DNA of 64,000 bases from JBBAFM01 sp041655415 (GTDB lineage Bacteria > Bacillota > Clostridia > Peptostreptococcales > JAAYPU01), in NCBI GenBank assembly GCA_964429195.1, contig CAYSBC010000001.1, forward strand, positions 31,896 to 95,895, in the 5' to 3' direction. Each line of letters starts with the position of its first letter. Position 1 is the stretch's first letter. A model generated the notes under the pieces. That model was not told where the DNA came from and did no database searches. It saw only the letters and a program-made list of their open reading frames with translations. Below, piece by piece: positions 51,503-61,817 of the stretch. The translations under genes and the position numbers were made by a program.

Positions 51503-54500
51503 TTAATTATTCATTTTTTCTATCATTTTATTTTGCTTTTTTTTATATCTTTTATTCCTGCTTTTCTCCCTTTTTGAATCCACAATATAGTATACCACCG
51601 GAATAATGATAAGGGTCAGTAAGGTTGAGAAAGATAAACCATAACCTACAGAGATGGCTAAAGGAGCTATCATTTCAATGCCATCCCCTTTGCCTGCTCC
51701 TAATGGTATCAATGCCAATACCGTTGTAAGAGTCGTCATGAAAATAGGTCTTATCCTGGTACTACCGGCTTCAATAATGGCCTCCATTCTGCCTTTGCCG
51801 TCCGCCTTAAGCTGATTGATATAATCCACTAAAACAATCGCATTATTGACGACTATTCCTATCAGAATAACCATACCCATTAGAGAAACTGCGTTAATCG
51901 TAGAGCCTGTGACAAACAAGCCTAATATGGCTCCGGAAGCAGCTAATGGAACAGTCATAATGATGATAAAAGGTTCCAATAGAGACTCAAATTGAGCAGC
52001 CATAACCATGTAAACAACAAGTGCTCCTACAATCATAGCAAGAACGAGGGAAGTAAATGAATCTACAATTTCATCCATGGCTCCACCCATCTCATAACGG
52101 TATCCCGTTGGAAATTCATAATCATTTAAAATATTCAGCAGCCTTACGTTGGCAGTACCTGTATCCAGATGAGGTGTCACCATGGATACTGTCGCATATC
52201 TCTCCGTATTGAGCCTGCCTATGGATTCAACGCCGCTTTCAATATGCACATCTGCAACTTCATAAAATTTAATCATACCCGTTGGGCTGGGAATACTCGT
52301 ATTTAAAACATCTTCAATACTGTTGATAGAATCTTTGTCATAAGACACTGCTATCTTATAATCGTTTCCGCTATCCGTAAAAGTATTGGATCTGTCCCCA
52401 TTGATTGCTGTATATAATATGCCGGTTACAGCCTGGGCATTCAGCCCATAACTTAATGTTTTTTCTCTATCTATCGTAAGGATGGCCTGAGGAGCCCCTT
52501 CTGTAAAAGAGCTTTTAACTTCTTCAAAGCCATCTATTTGACCTATTTGCCCTACCAAATCATTGGATATTTCTCTTAAAGTTTCTATATCATCACCAAA
52601 TATCTTAAAGTCAACTCCCGATGAGCTTCCTGAAATATTCATCATGGATGTGGAGATACTGGCCTTAGCTTCCGGTAAATCCTCTACTAAACCTCTTGTC
52701 TCCTCAGCTACTTCCACAATGCCCCTCTTCCTATCCTGAGGACTTCCTATATCCATATAGAGCATGGAGGTCCCGGATTCTTGATTTACTGTCATAATGC
52801 TTTGGACTTCAGGTATTTGATTAATTTTGTTTTCAAGCTCAGCAACGACTGCATTCATTTTATCCATATTATAATTATTAGGGAATTCCAAAGTCATGGT
52901 ATACATACCCATGTCCGGATTTGGTATCATTTCAAAACCCATGGTAGGTATCAAGGAAAAACTGATGATGAGTATAATTACAGCTATGATAAGTGTTTTT
53001 TTACGATTATTCAGGGATTTTTTTAATACACGATTATACCTTATTTTAAGCTTCTCAAAGTACTTATTCCACAAATTAGATATAGACATCAATAAGGGTA
53101 TTTTTGTCTCTGATTTCCCCAGTATCATGGATGCAAGCATAGGGACAACCGTTACTGCTATGAATAAGGAGGCCGATAAGGATAAGATGATGGTTAATGC
53201 TAAATCCTTGACCATGGCTCCCACCATGCCGGTGGCAACTAAAAGCATGGGTGCAAAAACTGCAATAGTCGTCAGCGTAGACGCTACAATTGCACTGGTA
53301 ACCTCTGCTGTTCCATTTTGTGCGGCATCTTTTGGGTTTTCCCCAAGGGAAAATCTCCTGTAGATATTCTCCAAGACAACAATAGAGTTATCTACCAGCA
53401 TCCCAACTCCTAGGGTTAAGCCCCCTAAAGAAATCATGTTCAATGTGGTGCCCGTCAGCTTCATTAAGACAAAAGTAAAAATAATGGATACAGGCATGGA
53501 TAAAACGATGATGGATGTATCCTTAAGGACACCCAAAAATAGGAACACAATTAATGCGGCAATTAGACCTCCCAAAATAGCTGATGAAGCTACGGAGTCA
53601 ATAGCAATGGTTATACTCTCCCCTGCATCATAAAAAACAAGGGGCGTAATGGTATCATTTTTTTCTGTAATTGCGGATAAAGTTTTTTGTATAGCCTCCG
53701 AAGTCTGTACCGTATTGGCTATCGATTGTTTATAGATAACTAGTTGAACGGCTGGTTTCCCGTCTTTAAAAATATAATCTGTGGCTTCCTTAATACCAAA
53801 TTCTACACTGGCCACATCTTTTATATGTACTGTATTTCCCGAGGAGGTCCTAATCAGTAAATCCTCAATTTCTTTTAAATTTGTAAACTTCCCTGAGGCT
53901 CTGAGAGCTACTACCCCATTACCCCGATCTACTTGTCCTATAGGAAATGCACTGTTCTCCATCCTTAGTGCTGTTGTAATATCTGTAATCGTTCCTCCAA
54001 AATTCTCTAATCTAAGAGGATCGATTGTAATTTGTACTTCCTTCTCCATCTGACCCATCACTTGGACAGAGGCTACCCCGCGAGTTCTTTCAAATAAAGG
54101 AACAATTTCATCATTGAGTAGGCGCGCTAATTCGGTTTCTGTATAGTTACCTGATATCATCATAACGGTTTGCGGCATTTGGGATAAATCCATTTTCATG
54201 TAAAATGGCTCCCCTACACCCTCAGGCATGGCCCTGATGGCTGCCTCCGCTTTTTCTCTGACATCAATCATGGACAAAGAAGTATCTGTATCTTCCACAA
54301 ATTTTAATACAATACTGGATAAATTGCTCGAAGAAGTAGAGCTGATCTCCTCTAAATCGCTGATACTTCGAAGGGATTCTTCCAATGGGCCTGTAACGAT
54401 GCTTTCTATTTCTTCCGGCCCGGCTCCTACATAGGATACTCCAACCATGATATAGGGAATTTTCATTTCCGGTGTCAATTCAAGAGGTATCCCGCTTATG

Positions 54501-54583
54501 GAAGCCACTCCAAATATAATAACAATGAGCATGACCATCATTGTTGTTACCGGTCGCCTTATCGATATTTTAGTTATATTCAA
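51503..54583 (-). CDS. RND-family efflux permease (AcrB/SwrC-like)
   Basis: A 1026-residue pump of the hydrophobe/amphiphile efflux type. It has the RND start (MNITKISIRRPVTTMMVML), two large external loops, the TM4 motif GVGMLVDNSIVVLENIYR with the proton-relay Asp, and VILIGIVVNNAIVLVDYIN in the second half. In Gram-positive bacteria the nearest studied relative is SwrC/YerP (surfactin resistance, lipid export). Substrate unknown. It follows the adaptor gene by 13 bases and is regulated presumably by the upstream two-component system. A lysine/arginine-rich tail ends the protein. Confidence 0.95.
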   Translation of the reverse strand: MNITKISIRRPVTTMMVMLIVIIFGVASISGIPLELTPEMKIPYIMVGVSYVGAGPEEIESIVTGPLEESLRSISDLEEISSTSSSNLSSIVLKFVEDTDTSLSMIDVREKAEAAIRAMPEGVGEPFYMKMDLSQMPQTVMMISGNYTETELARLLNDEIVPLFERTRGVASVQVMGQMEKEVQITIDPLRLENFGGTITDITTALRMENSAFPIGQVDRGNGVVALRASGKFTNLKEIEDLLIRTSSGNTVHIKDVASVEFGIKEATDYIFKDGKPAVQLVIYKQSIANTVQTSEAIQKTLSAITEKNDTITPLVFYDAGESITIAIDSVASSAILGGLIAALIVFLFLGVLKDTSIIVLSMPVSIIFTFVLMKLTGTTLNMISLGGLTLGVGMLVDNSIVVLENIYRRFSLGENPKDAAQNGTAEVTSAIVASTLTTIAVFAPMLLVATGMVGAMVKDLALTIILSLSASLFIAVTVVPMLASMILGKSETKIPLLMSISNLWNKYFEKLKIRYNRVLKKSLNNRKKTLIIAVIILIISFSLIPTMGFEMIPNPDMGMYTMTLEFPNNYNMDKMNAVVAELENKINQIPEVQSIMTVNQESGTSMLYMDIGSPQDRKRGIVEVAEETRGLVEDLPEAKASISTSMMNISGSSSGVDFKIFGDDIETLREISNDLVGQIGQIDGFEEVKSSFTEGAPQAILTIDREKTLSYGLNAQAVTGILYTAINGDRSNTFTDSGNDYKIAVSYDKDSINSIEDVLNTSIPSPTGMIKFYEVADVHIESGVESIGRLNTERYATVSMVTPHLDTGTANVRLLNILNDYEFPTGYRYEMGGAMDEIVDSFTSLVLAMIVGALVVYMVMAAQFESLLEPFIIIMTVPLAASGAILGLFVTGSTINAVSLMGMVILIGIVVNNAIVLVDYINQLKADGKGRMEAIIEAGSTRIRPIFMTTLTTVLALIPLGAGKGDGIEMIAPLAISVGYGLSFSTLLTLIIIPVVYYIVDSKREKSRNKRYKKKQNKMIEKMNN

Positions 54584-54596
54584 TTTGTAATCCCCC

Positions 54597-55700
54597 TTAC
54601 TCTTCTATCTCTTTAACAAGGCTACCCTGCTTTACTTTATGATACCCTTCCACAATAATCCTATCGCTTTCCACTAGCCCTGATACTATCTCTATACTCT
54701 TTCTATTTTCGAGACCTGTTTCTACATACACTTCCTTCACGATACCTTCTTCAACAATATAGACATAGCAATCCATTCCAGTGTAATTTAAAAGCTCTTG
54801 GGGTATGAGAAGAACGTCCTCTTTTATGGTTGTTTTAAAGGTTACCTCAGCAAACATACCAGAATAGATTTTGTTATCTTGATTATCCACAATAATTTTA
54901 ATATCGTATTTTGATGTCATTGGATTAGCCACCGGGCTAACGGCAGTAACACTTCCGGAAAACTGCCCCTCTTCCAAAGAACTTATTTTAATATCAACGG
55001 AATCGCCCACATGTATCTTCCCAACAATTTCTTCCGAAACACCTACTGTTAATTGAATCTTACTGAGGTCAGCGATTGTAAATGCAGGGCTACCTGGGGC
55101 CGCAAGATTTCCTTCTTTTATATAAACACCTCCCACAACTCCGCTTGCCGGACTTTTAACCGCTTTTTTATCCTTTGTATTGCCATAGCTTTCCATGGCT
55201 AAATTGTAACTGTTAGAAGCCGTGTTAAAGCCTATTTGAGCATTTTCAAAAAGGGACTTTGCCTGATCAAATTGAGCCTTAGATACAACACCTTCATTGT
55301 ACATAGAGGTTATTTTTTCATAATTATCCTTGGCATCATTATAGCCAATCTCTGCAGATTCCTTTGCTTGTTTGACCTGAGTAATCTGTTGTTCAACCTG
55401 ACTTAAATCATAATCTATCTCATAAAGGGTTGCCCCTTGTCTCACTTTATCACCAATATCGTAATATACCTTCGTAACCTTTCCCGGTAATTCCGGTATG
55501 ACTTCGTTTTCAACAATCCCCTTAGCTTTCGTTGTAAAAGTATATTCCTCCGCTATGGTTCCTTTACTCACTTGTGCCGCTCTGATGGGAATAATTTGTT
55601 CTTTTGTTACTTCCATCTCCTTACCTGTCGGTGTCATGCACCCGGTTAATAAAAGAGCCCCTATTAAAACTACAGTCGTTGCAACCCTATTCAACTTCAT
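54597..55700 (-). CDS. RND efflux adaptor lipoprotein (membrane fusion protein)
   Basis: Start ATG 55700 (MKLNRVATTVVLIG) with AAAGGAGATAG upstream. An ATG at 55757 lacks a site. 367 residues. The signal peptide ends in LLTGC (Cys21). The mature part has a barrel-sandwich (lipoyl-like) hybrid split by a coiled-coil hairpin (about residues 95-170, rich in Gln, Asn, Lys), then beta-barrel domains (VSPVANPMTSKYDIKIIVDN). It couples the RND pump to the wall side. Since there is no outer membrane, how it works in a monoderm is a general open point of the family. Confidence 0.93.
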   Translation of the reverse strand: MKLNRVATTVVLIGALLLTGCMTPTGKEMEVTKEQIIPIRAAQVSKGTIAEEYTFTTKAKGIVENEVIPELPGKVTKVYYDIGDKVRQGATLYEIDYDLSQVEQQITQVKQAKESAEIGYNDAKDNYEKITSMYNEGVVSKAQFDQAKSLFENAQIGFNTASNSYNLAMESYGNTKDKKAVKSPASGVVGGVYIKEGNLAAPGSPAFTIADLSKIQLTVGVSEEIVGKIHVGDSVDIKISSLEEGQFSGSVTAVSPVANPMTSKYDIKIIVDNQDNKIYSGMFAEVTFKTTIKEDVLLIPQELLNYTGMDCYVYIVEEGIVKEVYVETGLENRKSIEIVSGLVESDRIIVEGYHKVKQGSLVKEIEE

Positions 55701-55768
55701 TATCACTATCTCCTTTTGTACTTTTATGTATCCTACTTTAAATGCCAATAATGTCAAAATAATATCAC

Positions 55769-57250
55769 TTACTCAGGCTTTCCCCTTGACAAGGGTAGTT
55801 TAATGGTGATGAGAAGCCCGCCATCAAGGTATTGGGCATTATAATCGCCTTTATATTCTTCTACGATATTAGCAACCACACTTAAGCCAAGACCAGTACT
55901 GCTGGTACTCCGGTTCCTAGCTTCGTCTTTTCTATAAAATTTTCTCCAGATATCCTCCAGCTCTTCATCGGTAAAAGGTTCTGATTTGTTGTAAGTTGTT
56001 ATGATTACATATTGTTCATCACCCTTAGCCTCTATGATGACACCAGGAGCGGTGCTATATTTTATCGCATTTGTAATCAGGTTATTAATGATAAATTCAA
56101 GTCTAAATCTTTCTATAAATAAGGTTATATCTTCCTCGATTTTATAGTCTAAAGTTTTATTATACTGATTAAGGAGACTATGAAATTTATGATAATGTTC
56201 TTTTATCATCTCTGAAAGATTGATCCATTCAGCATGACTTTCAATATAGGCCCCATCCGCCTTTATCATCTCTAGAAGACGAGTCACCATATCCTCCATA
56301 ATCATACTTTCATCGTAGATAGCTTTCTGATAATAATTTCTATCACCGATGCCATCGATGAGTGCCTCAGCATGACTTTTTATCACTGCTATAGGTGTTT
56401 TTAATTCGTGGGATACATCGGATATAAATTGTTTTTCTTTCTCTTTTTCCCTTTCAACCTTTTCAATTTGTTCCGTTAATAGCATATTATTGTTAGCAAG
56501 CAATTCTGTATAGAATTCAGTCTCTTTAGCCATCCTGGTGATTGTTTCATCCAATATAACGATTTCTTTAGGTCCTTTAATTCGATAGCCTAAATCAAAA
56601 TCCCGATTTTTAATCTTCTCTGCTTTTATCCGAACCTTATCGATGGATTTTGTCACAACCTTGGCTCCGATGTAAGTAGCTATGCTCGATACCAAGGCTA
56701 CCAGTATGGCCATCACTAAAAGGTTTCTTCTGAGAATGTTGACGATATTGGAAATGCGCATGGACTTAACAATAATTAAAGCATCTCCGTTGCTTAGTAT
56801 ATAATTGCTAATGATGGCTTTATCTTTGTCATTGGATGAAAAAGTGAAATAACTATTGCCTTCCCTTTTCAATATATCAATCACCTGATCTCCCTCTTGA
56901 CCATAATTACTGATTATAGACCTGGATAGCTGATCCCATTCTGCATAATTTAAAACAAGTTTCGTATCATTGATCTCAATAAGGATATTACCGGTAATAA
57001 GACTGTTGTCCTCTCGAATTATCACAGGAAAACCCAATGTATTCATAGCCACATTATTCAGCAATAAAACAGTTTCTTCCTCGGGGATGCCGCTATAATA
57101 AGCATCATCAAATAATTTGGACATCTCTTTAAGATGAAAGGCTTCATCTTCTATCTGGGCGACACCTATATTAATATGGATAATATATCCGGAAATAATA
57201 ATGGCAATCAAAATATAGGCTGAAAAACTTAAAAATATTAATTTCCTCAT
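55769..57250 (-). CDS. Sensor histidine kinase
   Basis: A 493-residue membrane kinase. TM1 about residues 5-25, an extracytoplasmic sensing domain about 26-170, TM2 about 172-194, HAMP, then the dimerisation box FISDVSHELKTPIAV with the phospho-His, N box FIINNLITNAIKYS and G boxes ending STGLGLSVVANIVEEY. It overlaps the response-regulator stop by 4 bases (ATGA), with GAGGTG as ribosome site. It probably senses an envelope-active compound and controls the adjacent pump. The signal is not known. Confidence 0.95.
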   Translation of the reverse strand: MRKLIFLSFSAYILIAIIISGYIIHINIGVAQIEDEAFHLKEMSKLFDDAYYSGIPEEETVLLLNNVAMNTLGFPVIIREDNSLITGNILIEINDTKLVLNYAEWDQLSRSIISNYGQEGDQVIDILKREGNSYFTFSSNDKDKAIISNYILSNGDALIIVKSMRISNIVNILRRNLLVMAILVALVSSIATYIGAKVVTKSIDKVRIKAEKIKNRDFDLGYRIKGPKEIVILDETITRMAKETEFYTELLANNNMLLTEQIEKVEREKEKEKQFISDVSHELKTPIAVIKSHAEALIDGIGDRNYYQKAIYDESMIMEDMVTRLLEMIKADGAYIESHAEWINLSEMIKEHYHKFHSLLNQYNKTLDYKIEEDITLFIERFRLEFIINNLITNAIKYSTAPGVIIEAKGDEQYVIITTYNKSEPFTDEELEDIWRKFYRKDEARNRSTSSTGLGLSVVANIVEEYKGDYNAQYLDGGLLITIKLPLSRGKPE

Positions 57251-57930
57251 ATTTTCACCTCAAAGGTATAGCCATATCCTCTGATTGATTTAATAGGTAA
57301 ACTGTCCTTATCCATTTTCATCCTTAATCGTTTTACAAGGTTGTCGATGGCCCTGTCCGTACCTTGATAATCAACTCCCCAAACGTTATCGAGAATAGTC
57401 TGTCTTGATAAAGCAATATTCTTGTTCTTAATCATAAAGGTTAGAAAATCATATTCCTTTGATGTAATTTCGATCCTCTCTCCTTTATAAAAAATGTTTC
57501 TCTCTTCAAAGTTTATTTTAAAATCTTTATGTATGTAATTTTCATGATTATTTTTTTGTTCATCGTTGTCTCTCATTTCAAATAGCGATTTAATCTTTGC
57601 CATAAGAACCTTGACATTAAAAGGTTTGCTGACATAGTCGTTTGCACCTGTACTATATCCTCTTAAGTAATCCTCTTCTTCTGTCTTGGCTGTCACCATA
57701 ATAATAAGAGTATCCGATGTTTCTCTTATCTTTTTACACAACTCATATCCGGTCATATGAGGAAGCATGATGTCCAAGATAATTAAATCTACCGGATGAT
57801 GTTGAAATTGCTCTAATCCTTCCAAACCATCCTTAGCTTCTAATACTTCCCATCCATTGCTTATACAGTAATCCTTGATGACACGTCTAAGCTTTTCTTC
57901 ATCTTCAACAATAAGAATTCTCTTAGCCAT
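57247..57930 (-). CDS. OmpR/PhoB-family response regulator
   Basis: A 227-residue two-domain regulator: receiver with the acidic pocket EDE (9-11), phospho-acceptor Asp53 in LIILDIMLP, Thr in MVTAKTEEED and Lys in VSKPFN, followed by a winged-helix DNA-binding domain (ITSKEYDFLTFMI; RAIDNLVKRLRMKM; IRGYGYTFE). It starts 26 bases after radA with AAGGAGAGC and no terminator between, so read-through from the clp operon is possible. It is the first gene of the kinase-adaptor-pump group. Confidence 0.96.
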   Translation of the reverse strand: MAKRILIVEDEEKLRRVIKDYCISNGWEVLEAKDGLEGLEQFQHHPVDLIILDIMLPHMTGYELCKKIRETSDTLIIMVTAKTEEEDYLRGYSTGANDYVSKPFNVKVLMAKIKSLFEMRDNDEQKNNHENYIHKDFKINFEERNIFYKGERIEITSKEYDFLTFMIKNKNIALSRQTILDNVWGVDYQGTDRAIDNLVKRLRMKMDKDSLPIKSIRGYGYTFEVKI

Positions 57931-57956
57931 ATTCCGCTCTCCTTATATTCCTCCTA

Positions 57957-59312
57957 TTACTTAATCATTCTTAAGGCTTCAACTATGCTTGTAACACCAT
58001 GAATTTTATCCTTATCTACTTTCAGCTTAAGATAGTTTTTATGCGGTAATATAATCTTATCAAAGCCCATACGAAGACTTTCATGAATCATTTTTTCAGC
58101 ATTTTGCACCGGTCTTAATTCACCTGTCAATCCTATTTCACCAAAGGCTATCATCCTGTTAGAGGGTAACTTGATATTTTTGTAAGATGAATAGATGGCA
58201 ATGGCAACTGCTAAATCTGTAGCAGTTCCTTCAGGCTTTATTCCCCCCACAATATTGATATAGATATCATAGTTAATTAAGCTGATACCTGTCTTTTTTT
58301 CTAATACTGCAATAATCATATTGAGCCGAGATGCATCAATACCGATAGAAGTTCTTCTTGCAAAGCCTACGTTAGCGGGAACAGCCAAGGCCTGAACCTC
58401 TAATAATATAGCCCTGCTCCCTTCAAAAACGGCGGTGGCAATGGATCCCTCATTGACACCATCAAGGCCCTCCAAAAAACTCTGAGAAAGGTTGTCAAAT
58501 TCCGACAACCCATTCTCATTCATTTCAAAGGCACCAATTTCACTTGTGGTACCATACCTGTTTTTATAGGATCTTAAAATTCTTATTTCATGGTTCCTCT
58601 CCCCGGTAAAGTGAAGTACTGCATCCACCATATGCTCCATCGTTCTAGGACCTGCTAATTCACCAGATTTCGTTACATGTGCAATGATAAAGACGGGAAT
58701 ATTTCTTGTCTTAGCCATTCTAATGATTTGATTGGTACAATCTCTAACCTGGGATATGGTTCCGGGAGCCGATGTGATTTCATCACTATATACCGTCTGA
58801 ATAGAATCTACAATTAAAAAATCAGGCTCCAGGTTTTCTATGGCTACCAATATATTTTCTATGTTTGTTTCACAAAACAGCATCAACTTGTTGGATACAG
58901 CATGGATTCTATCGGCTCTTAATTTAATTTGCTCTTCCGATTCTTCACCGGTGACATAAAGTACCCCATGATCCTTATTCGCAATAGCAGCAGCAACTTG
59001 TAATATCAAAGTAGATTTGCCAATCCCCGGTTCACCGGATATCAAAACAACGGAACCTCTTACGAGACCACCGCCTAATACCCGGTTTAATTCTCCGATG
59101 CCTGTGTCCATTCTATGATAATGCTCAGATTGAACATCTTGGATTGGAATAGGCTTGCTTTTTTCACCACCGCCACCTGCTGCCTTGCTCTTTTTTACCT
59201 TCATCGGCCTTTCTTCAACCATAGTATTCCATTGCCCACAAATGCATTGACCCATCCATTTGGGGCTTTCATAACCACATTCCTGACATACAAATACTGT
59301 TTTAGGACTCAT
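57957..59312 (-). CDS. radA: DNA repair protein RadA
   Basis: RadA is a RecA-like hexameric motor that promotes branch migration in recombination. 451 residues: N-terminal zinc finger, Walker A GEPGIGKST, Walker B LIVDSIQTV, the KNRYG motif (usual KNRFG) and the C-terminal Lon-like domain (VAIAIYSSYKN). The finger is unusual: the first pair is CQEC but the second is CIC, one residue shorter than the standard CxxC. The ATG overlaps the clpC end by 11 bases, so translation is coupled. DisA, the next gene in Bacillus, is missing here. Confidence 0.96.
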   Translation of the reverse strand: MSPKTVFVCQECGYESPKWMGQCICGQWNTMVEERPMKVKKSKAAGGGGEKSKPIPIQDVQSEHYHRMDTGIGELNRVLGGGLVRGSVVLISGEPGIGKSTLILQVAAAIANKDHGVLYVTGEESEEQIKLRADRIHAVSNKLMLFCETNIENILVAIENLEPDFLIVDSIQTVYSDEITSAPGTISQVRDCTNQIIRMAKTRNIPVFIIAHVTKSGELAGPRTMEHMVDAVLHFTGERNHEIRILRSYKNRYGTTSEIGAFEMNENGLSEFDNLSQSFLEGLDGVNEGSIATAVFEGSRAILLEVQALAVPANVGFARRTSIGIDASRLNMIIAVLEKKTGISLINYDIYINIVGGIKPEGTATDLAVAIAIYSSYKNIKLPSNRMIAFGEIGLTGELRPVQNAEKMIHESLRMGFDKIILPHKNYLKLKVDKDKIHGVTSIVEALRMIK

Positions 59313-61767
59313 AGAATTCCTCTAGCTTTCCTTCTACTGTTTCTTCTTGCCTTTTGATAACTATATCCTTATCTTTCATATCTACAAGCATAGTTTGTCC
59401 ATCCCTAATAGTTCCCTTAAGGAGTTCTTCTGCAAACTTATCTTCTATTAATCGTGTAATCAGCCTTTTTAGAGGTCTGGCTCCATATTTTTCATCATAA
59501 CCTTCCTCCGCCAAATGAGATTTCACCTCATCTGTAACAACAATATCAATGTTCATTTCTTTGAGTTTAGCCGTCAATCCTTTGAGCAGAATATCAATGA
59601 TGCTCAGGATATTTTCTTTATATAATGAATGGAAGACGATGACTTCATCAATCCGATTCAAGAGCTCAGGAGAGAAGGTCTTGGTAAGCTCATCCATCAC
59701 ATTTTCTTTCATCTTCTCGTAAGCTGTAATATGCTCATCAGCAGAGCTTGATGAAAATCCTAAGGTTCTTTGTTTCTTTATTCGCTGTGCGCCCACATTG
59801 GATGTCATGATAATAATTGTATTTTTAAAATCAACAACTTTACCCTTTGAGTCACTTAATCTCCCATCCTCTAGGATTTGCAGCAATATATTGAATACAT
59901 CCGGATGCGCCTTTTCAATTTCATCCAGCAGTACAACAGAGTAAGGCTTTCTTCTCACCTTTTCAGTCAGCTGACCTCCGTTATCATGGCCAATATAGCC
60001 TGGAGGAGCCCCTATCAGTTTAGAAACAGAATGTTTTTCCATATACTCTGACATATCTACTCTGATGATGGCATTTTCATCGCCAAACATAGCCTCAGCT
60101 AAGGCCTTGGACAATTCTGTCTTACCAACACCCGTAGGTCCTAAGAATATAAAGGAACCTATCGGTCTTTTAGGATCCTTAAGTCCTACTCTAGCCCTTC
60201 TTATAGCCTTGGATACAGCTGAAACGGCATCTTCCTGGCCAATAATTCTTTCATGGAGTATATCTTCTATTTTCAATAATCTTTCCGATTCACTCTCGGC
60301 TAATTTATTGACCGGTATCCCTGTCCACTTGGATACTATCTCACCGATATCATGGGCATCTACAACTGCTTTTGTAAAACGGTCATGCTTCCAATCCTTT
60401 TCAGTTTCTTCTATCTGTTTTTGTAAATTCCTTTCGAGGTCACGAACATTTGCTGCCTCCTCATAATTTTGATTTTGGATGGCTCGTTCTTTCCTTTCAG
60501 ACAGCTTGTTAAGCTCTTCTTTGAGCTCTAAAACACCTTTAGGTTTTACAAATGTAGACAATTGCTTGTTAGAGGATGCCTCATCAATTAAATCAACAGC
60601 TTTATCCGGTAAAAACCTATCTGTAATATAACGAGAGGACATATCCACAGCAGCTATAATAGCTTCCTCCGTAATCTTGACACGATGATGATTCTCATAT
60701 CTCTCTTTTAATCCCTTTAATATTTGGATAGAGTTCTCTCTATCAGGTTCTTCTATAACAACCCGTTGTAATCTTCTTTCCAAAGCCGAGTCTTTCTCTA
60801 TCCTTTTTCTATATTCATCAAAGGTAGTCGCTCCTATAAGCTGAATTTCGCCCCTGGCTAAGGCCGGCTTTAAAATATTGGACGCATCTATAGCACCTTC
60901 TGCCGCTCCTGCTCCTATGATAGTATGAATTTCATCAATGAATAATATGATATCCTTTGCTCTAACGACTTCATCAATGACCTTTTTTAATCTTTCTTCA
61001 AATTCTCCCCTAAATTTAGCACCTGCTAACATAGAAGACATTTCAATACTGATAATTTTTTTGTTTTGAAGATATTCATTGACATTTCCTTCAACAATCC
61101 TTTGAGCAAGACCTTCAGCAATAGCCGTTTTACCAACGCCGGGTTCTCCTACCAGACACGGGTTATTCTTAGTCCTGCGGTTAAGAATCTGGACAACCCT
61201 CTCGATTTCTGAATCCCTTCCTATGACAGGATCCACCTTACCCTCTCTAGCCAAAGCTGTTAGATCCTTACCATACTTCTCAACCATGCTGCTGCCTTCT
61301 TCTTCTTCTTGAAGCTCTTCATAGTCTTCGCTTTGCATAATCTCTCGGATTTCATTCATAAGCCCTTGTAAGTCAACGCTTAATTCCAATAAAACCTTCA
61401 CACCTACGCCAGGACCTTCTGTAATAATGCCTATAAGCAAGTGCTCCGGTCCGATGATGCCATTACCGGCCTTTTTTGCATCCTTATAGGCTATATCGAT
61501 GATTCGTGAAGTCCTTTGACTAAAGCCTAAAACTTTTCCATTGCCTCCATTACTTTTGCCAAGTAAATTGTTGATGGTCTCCCGAACATCCTGCTCTTCT
61601 ACTCCAAAATTATATAAAGCTTCACAAGCTATACCTTCTTCTTCCCTGATTAAACCCAAAAGTAAATGTTCACTTCCAATTAGACTATGTCCTAACTTGA
61701 TGGCCTCCTCTTGGGCGTAATTTAATACTCTTTTGGCGGCCGGAGAAAATTTTCCATACCATTCCAT
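59302..61767 (-). CDS. clpC: ATP-dependent Clp protease ATP-binding subunit ClpC
   Basis: ClpC unfolds proteins for ClpP, including arginine-phosphorylated ones marked by McsB. The 821-residue product has a Clp N-terminal double repeat (residues 1-145), AAA+ domain 1 (Walker A GEPGVGKTA), the coiled-coil UVR-type middle domain (LSERKERAIQNQNYEEAANV), AAA+ domain 2 (Walker A GPTGVGKTE; sensor LLNRIDEVIVFH) and the C-terminal D2-small domain. Start ATG 61767 with GGAGGTG. Fourth gene of the ctsR operon. Confidence 0.98.
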   Translation of the reverse strand: MEWYGKFSPAAKRVLNYAQEEAIKLGHSLIGSEHLLLGLIREEEGIACEALYNFGVEEQDVRETINNLLGKSNGGNGKVLGFSQRTSRIIDIAYKDAKKAGNGIIGPEHLLIGIITEGPGVGVKVLLELSVDLQGLMNEIREIMQSEDYEELQEEEEGSSMVEKYGKDLTALAREGKVDPVIGRDSEIERVVQILNRRTKNNPCLVGEPGVGKTAIAEGLAQRIVEGNVNEYLQNKKIISIEMSSMLAGAKFRGEFEERLKKVIDEVVRAKDIILFIDEIHTIIGAGAAEGAIDASNILKPALARGEIQLIGATTFDEYRKRIEKDSALERRLQRVVIEEPDRENSIQILKGLKERYENHHRVKITEEAIIAAVDMSSRYITDRFLPDKAVDLIDEASSNKQLSTFVKPKGVLELKEELNKLSERKERAIQNQNYEEAANVRDLERNLQKQIEETEKDWKHDRFTKAVVDAHDIGEIVSKWTGIPVNKLAESESERLLKIEDILHERIIGQEDAVSAVSKAIRRARVGLKDPKRPIGSFIFLGPTGVGKTELSKALAEAMFGDENAIIRVDMSEYMEKHSVSKLIGAPPGYIGHDNGGQLTEKVRRKPYSVVLLDEIEKAHPDVFNILLQILEDGRLSDSKGKVVDFKNTIIIMTSNVGAQRIKKQRTLGFSSSSADEHITAYEKMKENVMDELTKTFSPELLNRIDEVIVFHSLYKENILSIIDILLKGLTAKLKEMNIDIVVTDEVKSHLAEEGYDEKYGARPLKRLITRLIEDKFAEELLKGTIRDGQTMLVDMKDKDIVIKRQEETVEGKLEEFYES

Positions 61768-61817
61768 TTATAACACCTCCCTACAAATATGCGCTATTTC
61801 ATAAAGGCCTTGCCCTA

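Noticed and set aside
52896..53363. 155-codon plus-strand frame opposite the RND pump gene
   Set aside because: Antisense shadow of the RND gene with no start signal or domain.
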